A stretch of DNA of 21,379 nucleotides from Clostridia bacterium (GTDB lineage Bacteria > Bacillota_A > Clostridia > Oscillospirales > Acutalibacteraceae). The notes under the pieces were generated by a model that was not told the origin of the DNA, made no database searches, and saw only the letters and a program-made list of their open reading frames with translations. The stretch covers positions 1 through 21,379 of the forward strand of contig JAFPAK010000374.1 in assembly GCA_017390825.1 (NCBI GenBank). Reading direction: 5' to 3'. This document shows, one piece after another, positions 14,477 to 21,379 of this stretch. The position numbers were made by a program, and so were the translations under genes. Numbering within the stretch: position 1 is the first letter of the stretch; the number at the start of each line of letters is the position of its first letter.

Positions 14477-16219
14477 TTATCTCAATTTAATATGCACTTC
14501 ACGAAGCTGAAGCTCTGAAACCTCATTTGGTGCGCCCATCATGACATCCTGTGCATTTGAATTCATCGGGAATGCTATGACCTCACGGACATTTTCATCA
14601 CCCGTGATAAGCATAAGCAAACGGTCAAAGCCGTATGCAAGACCTGCGTGAGGCGGTGCGCCGTAATGGAACGCATTATATAGAGATGCGAACTTTTCTT
14701 TGATAGTTTCCTCTTCATAACCTGCAATAGCAAATGCTTTTTTCATTATTTCAACATCGTGGTTACGCACTGCACCGCTTGCAAGCTCGATACCGTTGCA
14801 AACTACATCGTACTGATATGCAAGCACCTCGCAAGGGTCCTTCTCCTCAAGTGCTTTAAGTCCGCCCTGAGGCATTGAGAATGGGTTATGTGTGAATATA
14901 TATTTACCTGTTTCGTCGTCCTCCTCATACATCGGGAAGTCAACGATATGGCAAAACTCAAAGCTATCACTCAAAAGACCGAGACGGTTACCCAACTCTG
15001 CACGGATCTGACCGGCAAGAACGGGAGCGTCCTTTTTATTATCTGCGATAAAGAACAATACATCGTTTACCTTCATATCAGCACGCTTCTTGAGTTCGTC
15101 ACGCTGTGCATCATCGAGGAACTTATCAATAGGTCCGTAGAAGCTGCCGTCCTCATTAAGGCGGAGATACCCCAGACCCTTCATACCGATACTTTCAGCA
15201 AATTTGAGCATCTTTTCAAAGAAGCCCTTTGACTGTGTACCGCAGGGTGCGTTCACACCTCTTACAGTTTGACCACGGAACGGCTTGAAATCCGACTCAA
15301 CAAACAGATCGGATAACTCAACTATTTCAAGCGGATTGCGAAGATCCGGCTTATCAGTACCGTATTTGAGCATTGCCTCCTTATAGGAAATGCGGCGGAA
15401 CGGTGCCGGTGAGACCGGCTTTTCCGAAAACTCGCTGAAGGTCTTATAAATAAGCTGCTCTGCAACCGATAGAACATCATCCTGAGTTGCAAAAGACATT
15501 TCAAAGTCTACCTGATAGAACTCGCCTGCGGTTCTGTCTGCACGGGCATCCTCATCACGGAAGCAGGGAGCGATCTGAAAATACTTATCAAATCCTGATA
15601 CCATAAGCAACTGCTTGAAGATCTGCGGCGCCTGCGGCAGAGCATAAAACTTACCCTTGTGGCGGCGGCTGGGAATAAGGAAGTCACGCGCACCTTCCGG
15701 CGAAGAAGCTGAAAGGATCGGAGTCTGTATCTCCATAAAGCCGTAATCCGTCATAACGCTGCGCATAAAAGCAATAAGTTTTGAGCGAAGCACTATTTTA
15801 TCGTGAACTGCGGGGTTACGCAGATCAAGAAAACGGTAAAGAAAACGCACGTCTTCTCTTGTTTCGGTGGAATTGGCAACCTCAAATGGAAGGTTTGAAA
15901 CTGCCTTGCCCTGCAGGGTGATGCTGTCTGCCTTTACTTCGATAGTACCGGTTGCGATCTTCGGATTGTAGGTTTCCTCATCTCTTTTAACAACAGTACC
16001 CTCAACTGTGATGGTGCTTTCCTTCGAAATGCCCTTAAGCATATCTTCATTATATACAGTTACCTGCAAAATGCCTGACTGATCCCGCAGGTCAACAAAC
16101 AGTATGCCGCCGTGGTCACGGATATTTTCAACCCAGCCCGAAGCTCTTACTGCTGTTCCTATGTCACTCTCTCTGAGCTCTCCGCACATATGAGTACGGT
16201 ATTGGTTAACAAAAGTCAT
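14477..16219 (-). CDS. aspS: Aspartyl-tRNA synthetase, probably non-discriminating (Asp/Asn)
   Basis: The 580-aa bacterial-type AspRS has an N-terminal OB-fold anticodon-binding domain (residues about 1-105). It also has class-II motif 2 (FRDEDARADR), the inserted GAD domain (about 280-410, including DAPVLAGQIRAELGNRLGL) and motif 3 (AGLAYGFDRLLML). The residue after RRD in the anticodon loop is His36 (NIRDHGGILF). Bacterial AspRS with His here are reported as non-discriminating, and Leu there marks discriminating ones. The second reported position (Gly versus Lys) is Glu in RDEETYNP, so that part is inconclusive. A non-discriminating enzyme would charge tRNA(Asn) with Asp for repair by GatCAB, encoded next downstream. 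GGAG lies 9 bases before the ATG. Confidence 0.97.
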   Translation of the reverse strand: MTFVNQYRTHMCGELRESDIGTAVRASGWVENIRDHGGILFVDLRDQSGILQVTVYNEDMLKGISKESTITVEGTVVKRDEETYNPKIATGTIEVKADSITLQGKAVSNLPFEVANSTETREDVRFLYRFLDLRNPAVHDKIVLRSKLIAFMRSVMTDYGFMEIQTPILSASSPEGARDFLIPSRRHKGKFYALPQAPQIFKQLLMVSGFDKYFQIAPCFRDEDARADRTAGEFYQVDFEMSFATQDDVLSVAEQLIYKTFSEFSEKPVSPAPFRRISYKEAMLKYGTDKPDLRNPLEIVELSDLFVESDFKPFRGQTVRGVNAPCGTQSKGFFEKMLKFAESIGMKGLGYLRLNEDGSFYGPIDKFLDDAQRDELKKRADMKVNDVLFFIADNKKDAPVLAGQIRAELGNRLGLLSDSFEFCHIVDFPMYEEDDETGKYIFTHNPFSMPQGGLKALEEKDPCEVLAYQYDVVCNGIELASGAVRNHDVEIMKKAFAIAGYEEETIKEKFASLYNAFHYGAPPHAGLAYGFDRLLMLITGDENVREVIAFPMNSNAQDVMMGAPNEVSELQLREVHIKLR

Positions 16220-16260
16220 ATTGTAATACTCCGTTTCTTAAAGCCTATCTATTCCATTGT

Positions 16261-16289
16261 ATTGTAACACATTCTTTTGAAAAATACAA
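16261..16289 (-). promoter_or_regulatory. Extended -10 promoter of aspS
   Basis: On the minus strand, TTGTAT (16289-16284), 17 bases, TACAAT (16266-16261), with an upstream TG (TGTTACAAT). The expected start near 16254 is about 35 bases before the aspS ATG. No T-box-like leader fits in this short space. Confidence 0.7.
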
Positions 16290-16345
16290 TAAATATATCA
16301 AAAACAATTCCCGTATTTTGAAAAAATTTTTGAAAAAATCAAGAA

Positions 16346-16376
16346 ACCGCAGGGCTTATACAATAAATCCTGCGGT
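16346..16376 (-). terminator. Terminator of the Wzy-like gene
   Basis: On the minus strand ACCGCAGG (16376-16369) pairs with CCTGCGGT (16353-16346), followed by TTCTTGATTTTTTC. It lies 7 bases beyond the stop codon and separates this gene from aspS. Confidence 0.85.
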
Positions 16377-16382
16377 GAAAGC

Positions 16383-17825
16383 TTATATGCTCCCTGTCAA
16401 TACTGCCATTATTGCGCCGGGGCGATACGGCTCATATTCCGCTCTTTGGCGCAGACAGGTATATGCTGTGCCGAGTATAAACCACAGCGAGCAGCATCCG
16501 ATAGTGGGGTTGTAAATAAAAGTCGGCTCGACCATTGCATACGCACAGTAGGCAACAAGGAATGCCGAACATATCTGCAAAGCTCCGAAGTCACCGTCTG
16601 CCGACTCTACAACTGCACTGCGGCAAAGCGTGATAAGCACTTTGAAGCCGACAAACATAAACAAAGAAAATGCAAAAATTCCGCCGCTTGTAAGTATCGT
16701 GAGATAGCCGTTGTGAAAATCGAAAAAGCCGCCGAGATTATCACGAATTCCCGAAAACAGAACACCGCCTGATCCAATACCCGTAAGCGGATTTTTAACA
16801 AAAAGCTTCCAAGCCTCTTCATAAAGCTGAAGTCTGCCGCTTCCAAGCTCGGCGTTGATATGCTCAAATGTGACCTCACCGTTCTGGTTGTGCAGCTCCT
16901 GTTGCATCTGCTCCTCTGTCGGCTCAAGCTTTTCAATCTCAACGATAGCTTCGCCTGACACCATATGGCTTGCAACGGTACGGCACAGCACCGAAAAAGC
17001 AAGCGTTGTGGATAGTATAGCCAGCACTATCAGAACTCGCAGAACAAACTGTAAAAGTTTTTTCTCCTTTAAGCAACGGTATATGCCAAACATCATAAGA
17101 AATGAAGAAAAAACAAGCAATATCATCATTGCGCCGTTAGAGGCACTCAAAATTATAGTTACTACATTCATTAAAATGCAAGGAATAACAATTCTTTTCC
17201 GCTCAACACCCGACTGTGCAGCACGGCACAGACGATGGTTACGAAGAAGCAGAGCACAAACAGTTGCAAAAAAGCAGACATATGCCGCCTGATTGGGATT
17301 GAAATAGAGTCCCATATATCGGTTTTCAAGTATAAGCAGCCGTTCTCCGAATACTATTATCTGATTATGAAACACAAAAAGCAGAATAAATCCCGTGAGA
17401 TTTATTACACCGGTAATATACAGTATTATCCTCGATATCAGCACTGTTTCCGCTGCCGCCTTATAGTGCTTTTCGGTCTGCATACCGAAAAATATAAAGA
17501 TGTAAAACGCCGTGAAGATCAGCATCACAAGTGAGGTAGCCCCGGCAAACGGTTTTTTAAAAAAGTTTAGTATTATGCCGGGAATGCTTAAGCCCAAAAA
17601 CAGAATAAAATAATGGTAATATGGAATCGCCTTATATCTTCCGCTTGCGTACCAGTTATGGATAACGATATGCGCACCCCAGAAAAAGAGTATCGTTATC
17701 ATACCGTAGCTTAAAAAGTTTATATAGGTAACTGTTGTAAACAGTACCGATACTATATAGCAAATGCGAAAGGCAGTCTGTCCGTCAATAAAATTTTTGG
17801 CGGCAGTATGCATGGAACTGCTCAA
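16383..17825 (-). CDS. O-antigen ligase / polysaccharide polymerase (Wzy-like) membrane protein
   Basis: The best start is TTG 17825, because AAGGAG (17840-17835) lies 9 bases upstream. The first ATG (17813) is 21 bases from it and less likely. The product is 480 aa with about 10-12 hydrophobic helices. A long hydrophilic loop (about 285-370) contains the signature of the Wzy_C / O-antigen ligase family: LGSGRLQLYEEAWKLF with Arg331, then PLTGIGSGG, then HNGYLTILTSGG with His371. Family members polymerise or transfer glycan chains on the outer face of the membrane. In a Gram-positive this suggests capsule or cell-wall polysaccharide assembly, or possibly protein glycosylation. No other glycan genes are adjacent; it sits between pnp and aspS. 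The leader contains the pnp terminator and I see no clear promoter of its own, so it may depend on read-through. Confidence 0.83.
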   Translation of the reverse strand: MSSSMHTAAKNFIDGQTAFRICYIVSVLFTTVTYINFLSYGMITILFFWGAHIVIHNWYASGRYKAIPYYHYFILFLGLSIPGIILNFFKKPFAGATSLVMLIFTAFYIFIFFGMQTEKHYKAAAETVLISRIILYITGVINLTGFILLFVFHNQIIVFGERLLILENRYMGLYFNPNQAAYVCFFATVCALLLRNHRLCRAAQSGVERKRIVIPCILMNVVTIILSASNGAMMILLVFSSFLMMFGIYRCLKEKKLLQFVLRVLIVLAILSTTLAFSVLCRTVASHMVSGEAIVEIEKLEPTEEQMQQELHNQNGEVTFEHINAELGSGRLQLYEEAWKLFVKNPLTGIGSGGVLFSGIRDNLGGFFDFHNGYLTILTSGGIFAFSLFMFVGFKVLITLCRSAVVESADGDFGALQICSAFLVAYCAYAMVEPTFIYNPTIGCCSLWFILGTAYTCLRQRAEYEPYRPGAIMAVLTGSI

Positions 17826-17850
17826 CAGCTACAACTCCTTTCAAAGTCTA

Positions 17851-17879
17851 ATAAAGCGCGGCAATGAGCCACGCTTTAT
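17851..17879 (-). terminator. Terminator downstream of pnp
   Basis: On the minus strand ATAAAGCGTGGC (17879-17868) pairs with GCCGCGCTTTAT (17862-17851), with one U-G wobble, around a 5-base loop. The T tract afterwards is short (TTAGACTTT), so some read-through into the Wzy-like gene is plausible. Its wobble fits minus-strand RNA. Confidence 0.75.
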
Positions 17880-17897
17880 CTATTTAAGACTTAAAAA

Positions 17898-20075
17898 TTA
17901 TCTTCTGCCTTCTCTTCTGCGAGGGCGTCTTTCAGGACGGGGCTCCTCGTCATTTTCCGGAACGAGACCCTTTACCTCAATAAGAGCTGCTCTGCGTGAC
18001 AAGTTAAGTCTGCCCTGGTCATCAATCTCTGTTACCTTAACGATAACCTCGTCGCCAACCTGAACAACATCCTCTACCTTTTCAACACGCTTAACATCAA
18101 GCTGACTGATATGAACAAGTCCCTCTTTGCCTGGAGCGATCTCAACAAATGCGCCGAAGGTCATAAGTCTTGTTACAACACCGCTGTAAACTGCGCCGAT
18201 CTCGGGATCGTTTGCAATAGTGTTGATGATGAAAATAGCACGGTTAGCATCCTCAACACTGAGTGAAGATACATAAACTCTGCCATCCTCCTCAATATTG
18301 ATGGTGCAGTTGCACTGCTCCTGAAGCTTTTGGATGACCTTACCCTGCTTGCCGATAACATCGCCGATCTTTTCGGGATTGATGGTTGTGGTGAGCATCT
18401 TGGGAGCGTATTTTGAAAGCTCTTTACGAGGTTCCGGAATACAAGGAAGCATAATTTCATCAAGAATATAATTTCTTGCCTTGTTTGTCTTTTGGAATGC
18501 CTCACGGATGATCTCGGGTGTAAGACCGTGTACCTTAAGATCCATCTGAATAGCTGTGATACCCTTCTTTGTACCTGCTACCTTAAAGTCCATATCGCCA
18601 TAGAAATCTTCAAGACCCTGAATATCAACCATTGTCATAAAGTCGCCGTAAACGCCGTCGTCTCCGGTGATAAGACCGCAGGAAATACCCGCAACCGGTG
18701 CTTTGATCGGAACGCCTGCTGCCATAAGTGCAAGAGTTGAACCGCAGATAGAACCCTGTGAGGTCGAACCGTTTGAAGAAAGGACCTCTGATACTACACG
18801 GATAGAATAGGGGAACTCATCAATTGAGGGGAGTACAGGAACGAGTGCCTTTTCGGCAAGTGCACCGTGACCGATCTCTCGTCTACCCGGACCTCTTGAC
18901 GGCTTTGTTTCGCCGACAGAATATGACGGGAAGTTGTAGTGATGGATATATCTCTTTTCAGTCTGTTCATCAAGACCGTCAAGCTGTTGTGCATCGCCTG
19001 CTGTGCCGAGTGTTGCAATAGAAAGCACCTGTGTCTGACCTCTTGTGAACATACCCGAACCGTGAACACGGGGAAGAAGATCTACCTGTGCATTGAGCGG
19101 ACGGATCTCATCGATACCACGGCCGTCAACACGCTTATGCTCGTTTTTAAGCCAATTTCTTACGACATGCTTCTGGATAAGATACATGATCTCGTCGATC
19201 TTGCCCTCATTGCCTTCAAACTGCTCGTCATACTTCTCATGTACCTTTTCGTACACGGGGAGAAGTCTTGCATCACGAACGAGCTTATCATCGGTATCAA
19301 GAGCGTATTTAACATCCTCCTCGCAGAATTTCTCAATTTCATCGAGAATTGCGGGATCGGGATCGTTTGACTCAAATTCAAACTTGGGCTTGCCGATCTC
19401 TGCAGCGATGCCCTGAATGAACTTAACTACCTCTTTGTTTGCCTCATGGCCTGCCATGATAGCATCAAACATAACATCATCGGGAATCTCGTTACCGCCT
19501 GCCTCGATCATTGCAACGAGGTCAGCAGTTGATGCAACGGTAACTGTCATTTCCGATTTTGCGCGCTGCTCAAGTGTGGGGTTGATAACGATCTCACCGT
19601 CAACAAGACCTACATTAACGCCGGAGATCGGGCCGTCCCACGGGATATCCGAAATTGCAATAGCTGCAGATACACCGATCATAGCGGTGATCTCAGGTGA
19701 GCAATCGGGGTCGACCGACATAACAGTTGCAACAACAGAACAGTCATTACGCATATCCTTCGGGAAAAGCGGACGGATAGGACGGTCGATACATCTTGAA
19801 GTCAAAATAGCCTTCTCAGAAGGGCGTGATTCTCTTCTCTGGAATGAGCCGGGAAAACGACCTACCGAATACATCTTCTCCTCATAATCAACTGAAAGAG
19901 GGAAGAAGTCAACACCCTCACGGGGCTTTGCTGATGCGGTAACATTACAAAGCACGACTGTTTCGCCGTATGTTGCCATTACCGATGCGTTTGCAAGCTG
20001 TGCCATTTTGCCTGTTTCGAGCTTAAGCGGTCTGCCTGCAAGAGTTGTTTCATAAACCTTGTAGTTTTCAAACAT
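17898..20075 (-). CDS. pnp: Polyribonucleotide nucleotidyltransferase (PNPase)
   Basis: The 725-aa product carries two RNase PH domains with an alpha-helical linker, for example GRFPGSFQRRESRPSEKAIL and DRPIRPLFPKDMRND in the first. The second has RTHGSG-like PRVHGSGMFTRGQTQ and DFMTMVDIQGLEDFYGDMDF. A KH domain follows with IGKQGKVIQ (about 574-582), then an S1 domain (about 627-697, GAFVEIAPGKEGLVHISQLD), and a charged Arg-rich tail. PNPase degrades RNA from the 3' end using phosphate and acts in the RNA degradosome. The start ATG follows AAGGAAGG. It is the usual neighbour of rpsO, separated by about 190 bases that hold the rpsO terminator and a long stem-loop. Confidence 0.98.
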   Translation of the reverse strand: MFENYKVYETTLAGRPLKLETGKMAQLANASVMATYGETVVLCNVTASAKPREGVDFFPLSVDYEEKMYSVGRFPGSFQRRESRPSEKAILTSRCIDRPIRPLFPKDMRNDCSVVATVMSVDPDCSPEITAMIGVSAAIAISDIPWDGPISGVNVGLVDGEIVINPTLEQRAKSEMTVTVASTADLVAMIEAGGNEIPDDVMFDAIMAGHEANKEVVKFIQGIAAEIGKPKFEFESNDPDPAILDEIEKFCEEDVKYALDTDDKLVRDARLLPVYEKVHEKYDEQFEGNEGKIDEIMYLIQKHVVRNWLKNEHKRVDGRGIDEIRPLNAQVDLLPRVHGSGMFTRGQTQVLSIATLGTAGDAQQLDGLDEQTEKRYIHHYNFPSYSVGETKPSRGPGRREIGHGALAEKALVPVLPSIDEFPYSIRVVSEVLSSNGSTSQGSICGSTLALMAAGVPIKAPVAGISCGLITGDDGVYGDFMTMVDIQGLEDFYGDMDFKVAGTKKGITAIQMDLKVHGLTPEIIREAFQKTNKARNYILDEIMLPCIPEPRKELSKYAPKMLTTTINPEKIGDVIGKQGKVIQKLQEQCNCTINIEEDGRVYVSSLSVEDANRAIFIINTIANDPEIGAVYSGVVTRLMTFGAFVEIAPGKEGLVHISQLDVKRVEKVEDVVQVGDEVIVKVTEIDDQGRLNLSRRAALIEVKGLVPENDEEPRPERRPRRREGRR

Positions 20076-20102
20076 TTTACTTACCTTCCTTATATTTATT
20101 TC

Positions 20103-20202
20103 AAATACGGAAAGGCTTTCGGTTTAGCAATAAACACACCGTATAAAACGCATTTATGCGGTCTGTTCACTGCTAAGCTCCGAGCAACACTTTTCCGTAT
20201 TT
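20103..20202 (-). promoter_or_regulatory. Long stem-loop in the pnp leader (possible processing/autoregulation site)
   Basis: Nested inverted repeats fold almost the whole of 20103-20202 into one long stem. AAATACGGAAA (20103-20113) pairs with TTTCCGTATTT (20192-20202). GTTTAGCA (20122-20129) pairs with TGCTAAGC (20171-20178). ACCGTATAAA (20138-20147) pairs with TTTATGCGGT (20153-20162). In Escherichia coli, RNase III cuts a stem-loop in the rpsO-pnp spacer and PNPase then destabilises its own message. A comparable role here is inferred from position and shape only. Confidence 0.6.
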
Positions 20203-20223
20203 TTGTGCGACTTAAAATGCGCC

Positions 20224-20256
20224 AAAAGCAGGAAGGAATACTTCCGACCTGCTTTT
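20224..20256 (-). terminator. Terminator/attenuator after rpsO
   Basis: On the minus strand AAAAGCAGG (20256-20248) pairs with CCTGCTTTT (20232-20224). An inner GGAA/TTCC stem extends the hairpin, and GGCGCATTTT follows. It lies 11 bases past the rpsO stop. The T run is offset, so it may act as a partial stop and RNA 3' stabiliser with read-through to pnp. Confidence 0.75.
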
Positions 20257-20266
20257 GAATGACATC

Positions 20267-20530
20267 TTATTTACGGATACCAAGTCTTGCGATGATTGAA
20301 CGGTATCTTTCGATCTCAACCTTCTGCAAATAAGCAAGGAGGTTTCTTCTGTGACCAACCATCTTAAGAAGTCCGCGGCGTGAATGATGGTCCTTCTTAT
20401 GAACCTTGAGGTGCTCTGTAAGCTCGTTGATTCTGTAAGTAAGAACAGCGATCTGAACCTCCGGAGAACCTGTATCGCCTTCATGAGTAGCATACTCAGC
20501 GATAATTTCATTCTTCTTCTCTTTTGTCAT
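20267..20530 (-). CDS. rpsO: 30S ribosomal protein S15
   Basis: The 87-aa product is full length for S15. It has the hallmark [15 protein letters not shown], the [15 protein letters not shown] segment with the conserved HHSRRGL, and [13 protein letters not shown]15 is a primary binder of the 16S central domain three-way junction. AAAGGTG (20545-20539) precedes the ATG. It is the first gene of rpsO-pnp, with its own promoter (20663-20635) and a leader of about 100 bases that looks structured. Confidence 0.98.
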   Translation of the reverse strand: MTKEKKNEIIAEYATHEGDTGSPEVQIAVLTYRINELTEHLKVHKKDHHSRRGLLKMVGHRRNLLAYLQKVEIERYRSIIARLGIRK

Positions 20531-20628
20531 TTCTCATTTCACCTTTCTAAAATTATTCCTCAAAACCGTGCTCCAAGCCGTGGTGAAACCCATTTGGGAA
20601 GACGCTGTGAAGCACAGAATCGGGTGCA
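20531..20628 (-). promoter_or_regulatory. Structured rpsO leader (candidate S15 autoregulatory RNA)
   Basis: The leader between the promoter and the rpsO ATG is far more GC-rich than the promoter region. It holds complementary arms GTGCT (minus 20615-20611) and AGCAC (20572-20568) that enclose shorter hairpins, such as CCC/GGG around AAAT near 20599-20590. S15 represses its own translation in several bacteria by binding junction-like leaders, with different structures in different phyla. The match here is by position and general fold, not by a known consensus. Confidence 0.45.
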
Positions 20629-20634
20629 TCGATT

Positions 20635-20663
20635 ATCATAACACATATTTTATCATTTGTAAA
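20635..20663 (-). promoter_or_regulatory. Promoter of rpsO(-pnp)
   Basis: On the minus strand TTTACA (20663-20658), 17 bases, TATGAT (20640-20635), with an extended -10 TG (TGTTATGAT) and A/T-rich DNA upstream. The expected start is near 20628. Confidence 0.78.
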
Positions 20664-20752
20664 GAAAAATTTTTTATTTATGTAAATTAAAGCAAATTTT
20701 CATTTTTAAAATATGTTGATGAACAAAGATTACCCATTGAAAAATCAGAAAT

Positions 20753-21043
20753 TTACATTGCACGGCGGCGTGAGCTTTTCGGCAATTCAATTATTTTTGC
20801 TTTGTGCGTCAGCTTTTCTTCAGTGCCGACGACCGCTTCGTCAAAAAGCGTTGCACCATAGAAGAAGAACAGCAGCATCAGCGCACATACAGCAAGTGAG
20901 CCGACCAGCTTAACTGTTTCGATGGCGTTAATATCTCCTGTGCCAACCAGTCCGAGCGCTATAAAAAATGTAAGTGCTGAAGCAATGCAGAAAAATGCTC
21001 TTAATACCTTGAATAATTTAAGTTTTGATCTTTCGTTTTTCAT
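20753..21043 (-). CDS. Small membrane protein with two predicted helices, 96 aa
   Basis: The start ATG 21043 is chosen because GAGGT lies 7 bases upstream. The longer in-frame ATG at 21100 overlaps the promoter. The product starts with a basic segment (MKNERSKLKLFKVLR). It then has two hydrophobic stretches: about residues 16-34 (FFCIASALTFFIALGLVGT) and about 43-64 (VKLVGSLAVCALMLLFFFYG). The C-terminal tail is charged and ends KSSRRRAM. Both termini are predicted inside by the positive charge at each end. I do not recognise the family. It is a single-gene unit between the right-edge gene and rpsO; no terminator is obvious in the A/T-rich 100 bases after it, apart from the rpsO promoter. Confidence 0.65.
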   Translation of the reverse strand: MKNERSKLKLFKVLRAFFCIASALTFFIALGLVGTGDINAIETVKLVGSLAVCALMLLFFFYGATLFDEAVVGTEEKLTHKAKIIELPKSSRRRAM

Positions 21044-21076
21044 TATATTTACCTCTTCCTTGATCTTTCTGCCTAC

Positions 21077-21105
21077 ATTATACTTATCAAGGTGTGTCAT
21101 AAAAA
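21077..21105 (-). promoter_or_regulatory. Candidate promoter of the 96-aa membrane protein gene
   Basis: On the minus strand a consensus -10 TATAAT (21082-21077) lies about 34 bases before the ATG at 21043. The -35 at 17 bases is poor (TTTTTA, 21105-21100), so strength is uncertain. Confidence 0.5.
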
Positions 21106-21192
21106 GGACATCAAAGAGGATTTTAATAGTTTTTTGTCATATCAGCAATGGAAATACCTCAATCGGTAAAGGCTACTTCTCATAAGGATGTT

Positions 21193-21229
21193 AAAAACCC
21201 GACAGATTTTCAAAGTCTGCCGGGTTTTT
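21193..21229 (-). terminator. Terminator of the gene at the right edge
   Basis: On the minus strand AAAAACCCGGCAGA (21229-21216) pairs with TCTGTCGGGTTTTT (21206-21193), with one G-U pair, and ends in a run of T. In plus-strand RNA the wobble would be an A-C mismatch, so it serves the minus strand. Confidence 0.88.
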
Positions 21230-21255
21230 CCTATTCTGCAAATTGGAATTTGTCG

Positions 21256-21379
21256 TTATCTATACTCATTTGGAACTTCGATATGAAATGTCTCACACAA
21301 TAACTTCACATCATGTACATCATTTTCATCAAACTCGTATCCGAGATGGAACATTACTTGACTATATGGTTCAATACAG
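21256..21379 (-). CDS. Partial CDS, C-terminal end of an unidentified protein
   Basis: An open minus-strand frame runs from the window edge to a TAA at 21258-21256, giving 40 residues: IEPYSQVMFHLGYEFDENDV then HDVKLLCETFHIEVPNEYR. The acidic, helical-looking end gives no family clue. The start lies outside the window. A well-formed terminator (21229-21193) follows 27 bases later, which supports a real gene. Confidence 0.55.
   Translation of the reverse strand, partial: CIEPYSQVMFHLGYEFDENDVHDVKLLCETFHIEVPNEYR

Noticed and set aside
18939..19887. Two long plus-strand frames opposite pnp
   Set aside because: They are antisense shadows of pnp.

Overview
The window reads as chromosomal DNA of an anaerobic gut or rumen Firmicute of the Ruminococcus / Oscillospiraceae type. 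The signs are three secreted proteins ending in duplicated type-I dockerins (shared core NGKDVLQLRKY), one of which also carries a cohesin-like domain. Other pointers are a Thr-rich linker, consensus sigma-A promoters with AGGAGG-type ribosome binding sites, a Gram-positive GatCAB operon, and a Clostridia-like rRNA leader at the left edge. This placement is inference from family knowledge; no search was run.

Layout. Positions 1-147 (minus) hold the start of what looks like an rRNA operon leaving the window, with a perfect TTGACA box and an A/T-rich upstream element. Positions 243-3013 (plus) hold a 59-residue membrane peptide gene, then a consensus promoter driving a secreted transglutaminase-like dockerin protein and a coupled SGNH esterase of the CE2 type without signal peptide, closed by a strong terminator. 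Positions 3053-3330 (minus) hold a frameshifted gene remnant. Then come asnB (plus) and, convergent to it, a secreted CE2-like esterase with dockerin (minus). The plus-strand pair MATE transporter-mnmE faces a minus-strand cohesin-dockerin protein that resembles an adaptor scaffoldin.

From 11079 to the right edge everything is on the minus strand and mostly housekeeping. In transcription order these are a partial unknown gene at the right edge, a 96-residue two-helix membrane protein, rpsO, pnp, an O-antigen-ligase/Wzy-like polymerase, aspS and gatC-gatA-gatB. Each block has recognisable terminators, and several leaders look structured (rpsO, pnp, gatC).

How the parts fit. The dockerin enzymes and the cohesin-dockerin protein look like parts of a cell-surface or secreted multi-enzyme complex, scattered among housekeeping genes rather than in one operon. 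AspS carries the His typical of non-discriminating AspRS and lies directly upstream of gatCAB, which fits Asn-tRNA made by transamidation, although asnB in the same window would also supply free asparagine.

The best leads for something undescribed are: (a) the cohesin-dockerin protein, with a Cys-pair module between its domains and a 32-bp palindrome over one of its promoters; (b) a dockerin-stop-terminator cassette that appears duplicated at two loci; (c) the transglutaminase-dockerin coupled to a cytoplasmic CE2 homologue; and (d) the long hairpin between aspS and gatC.
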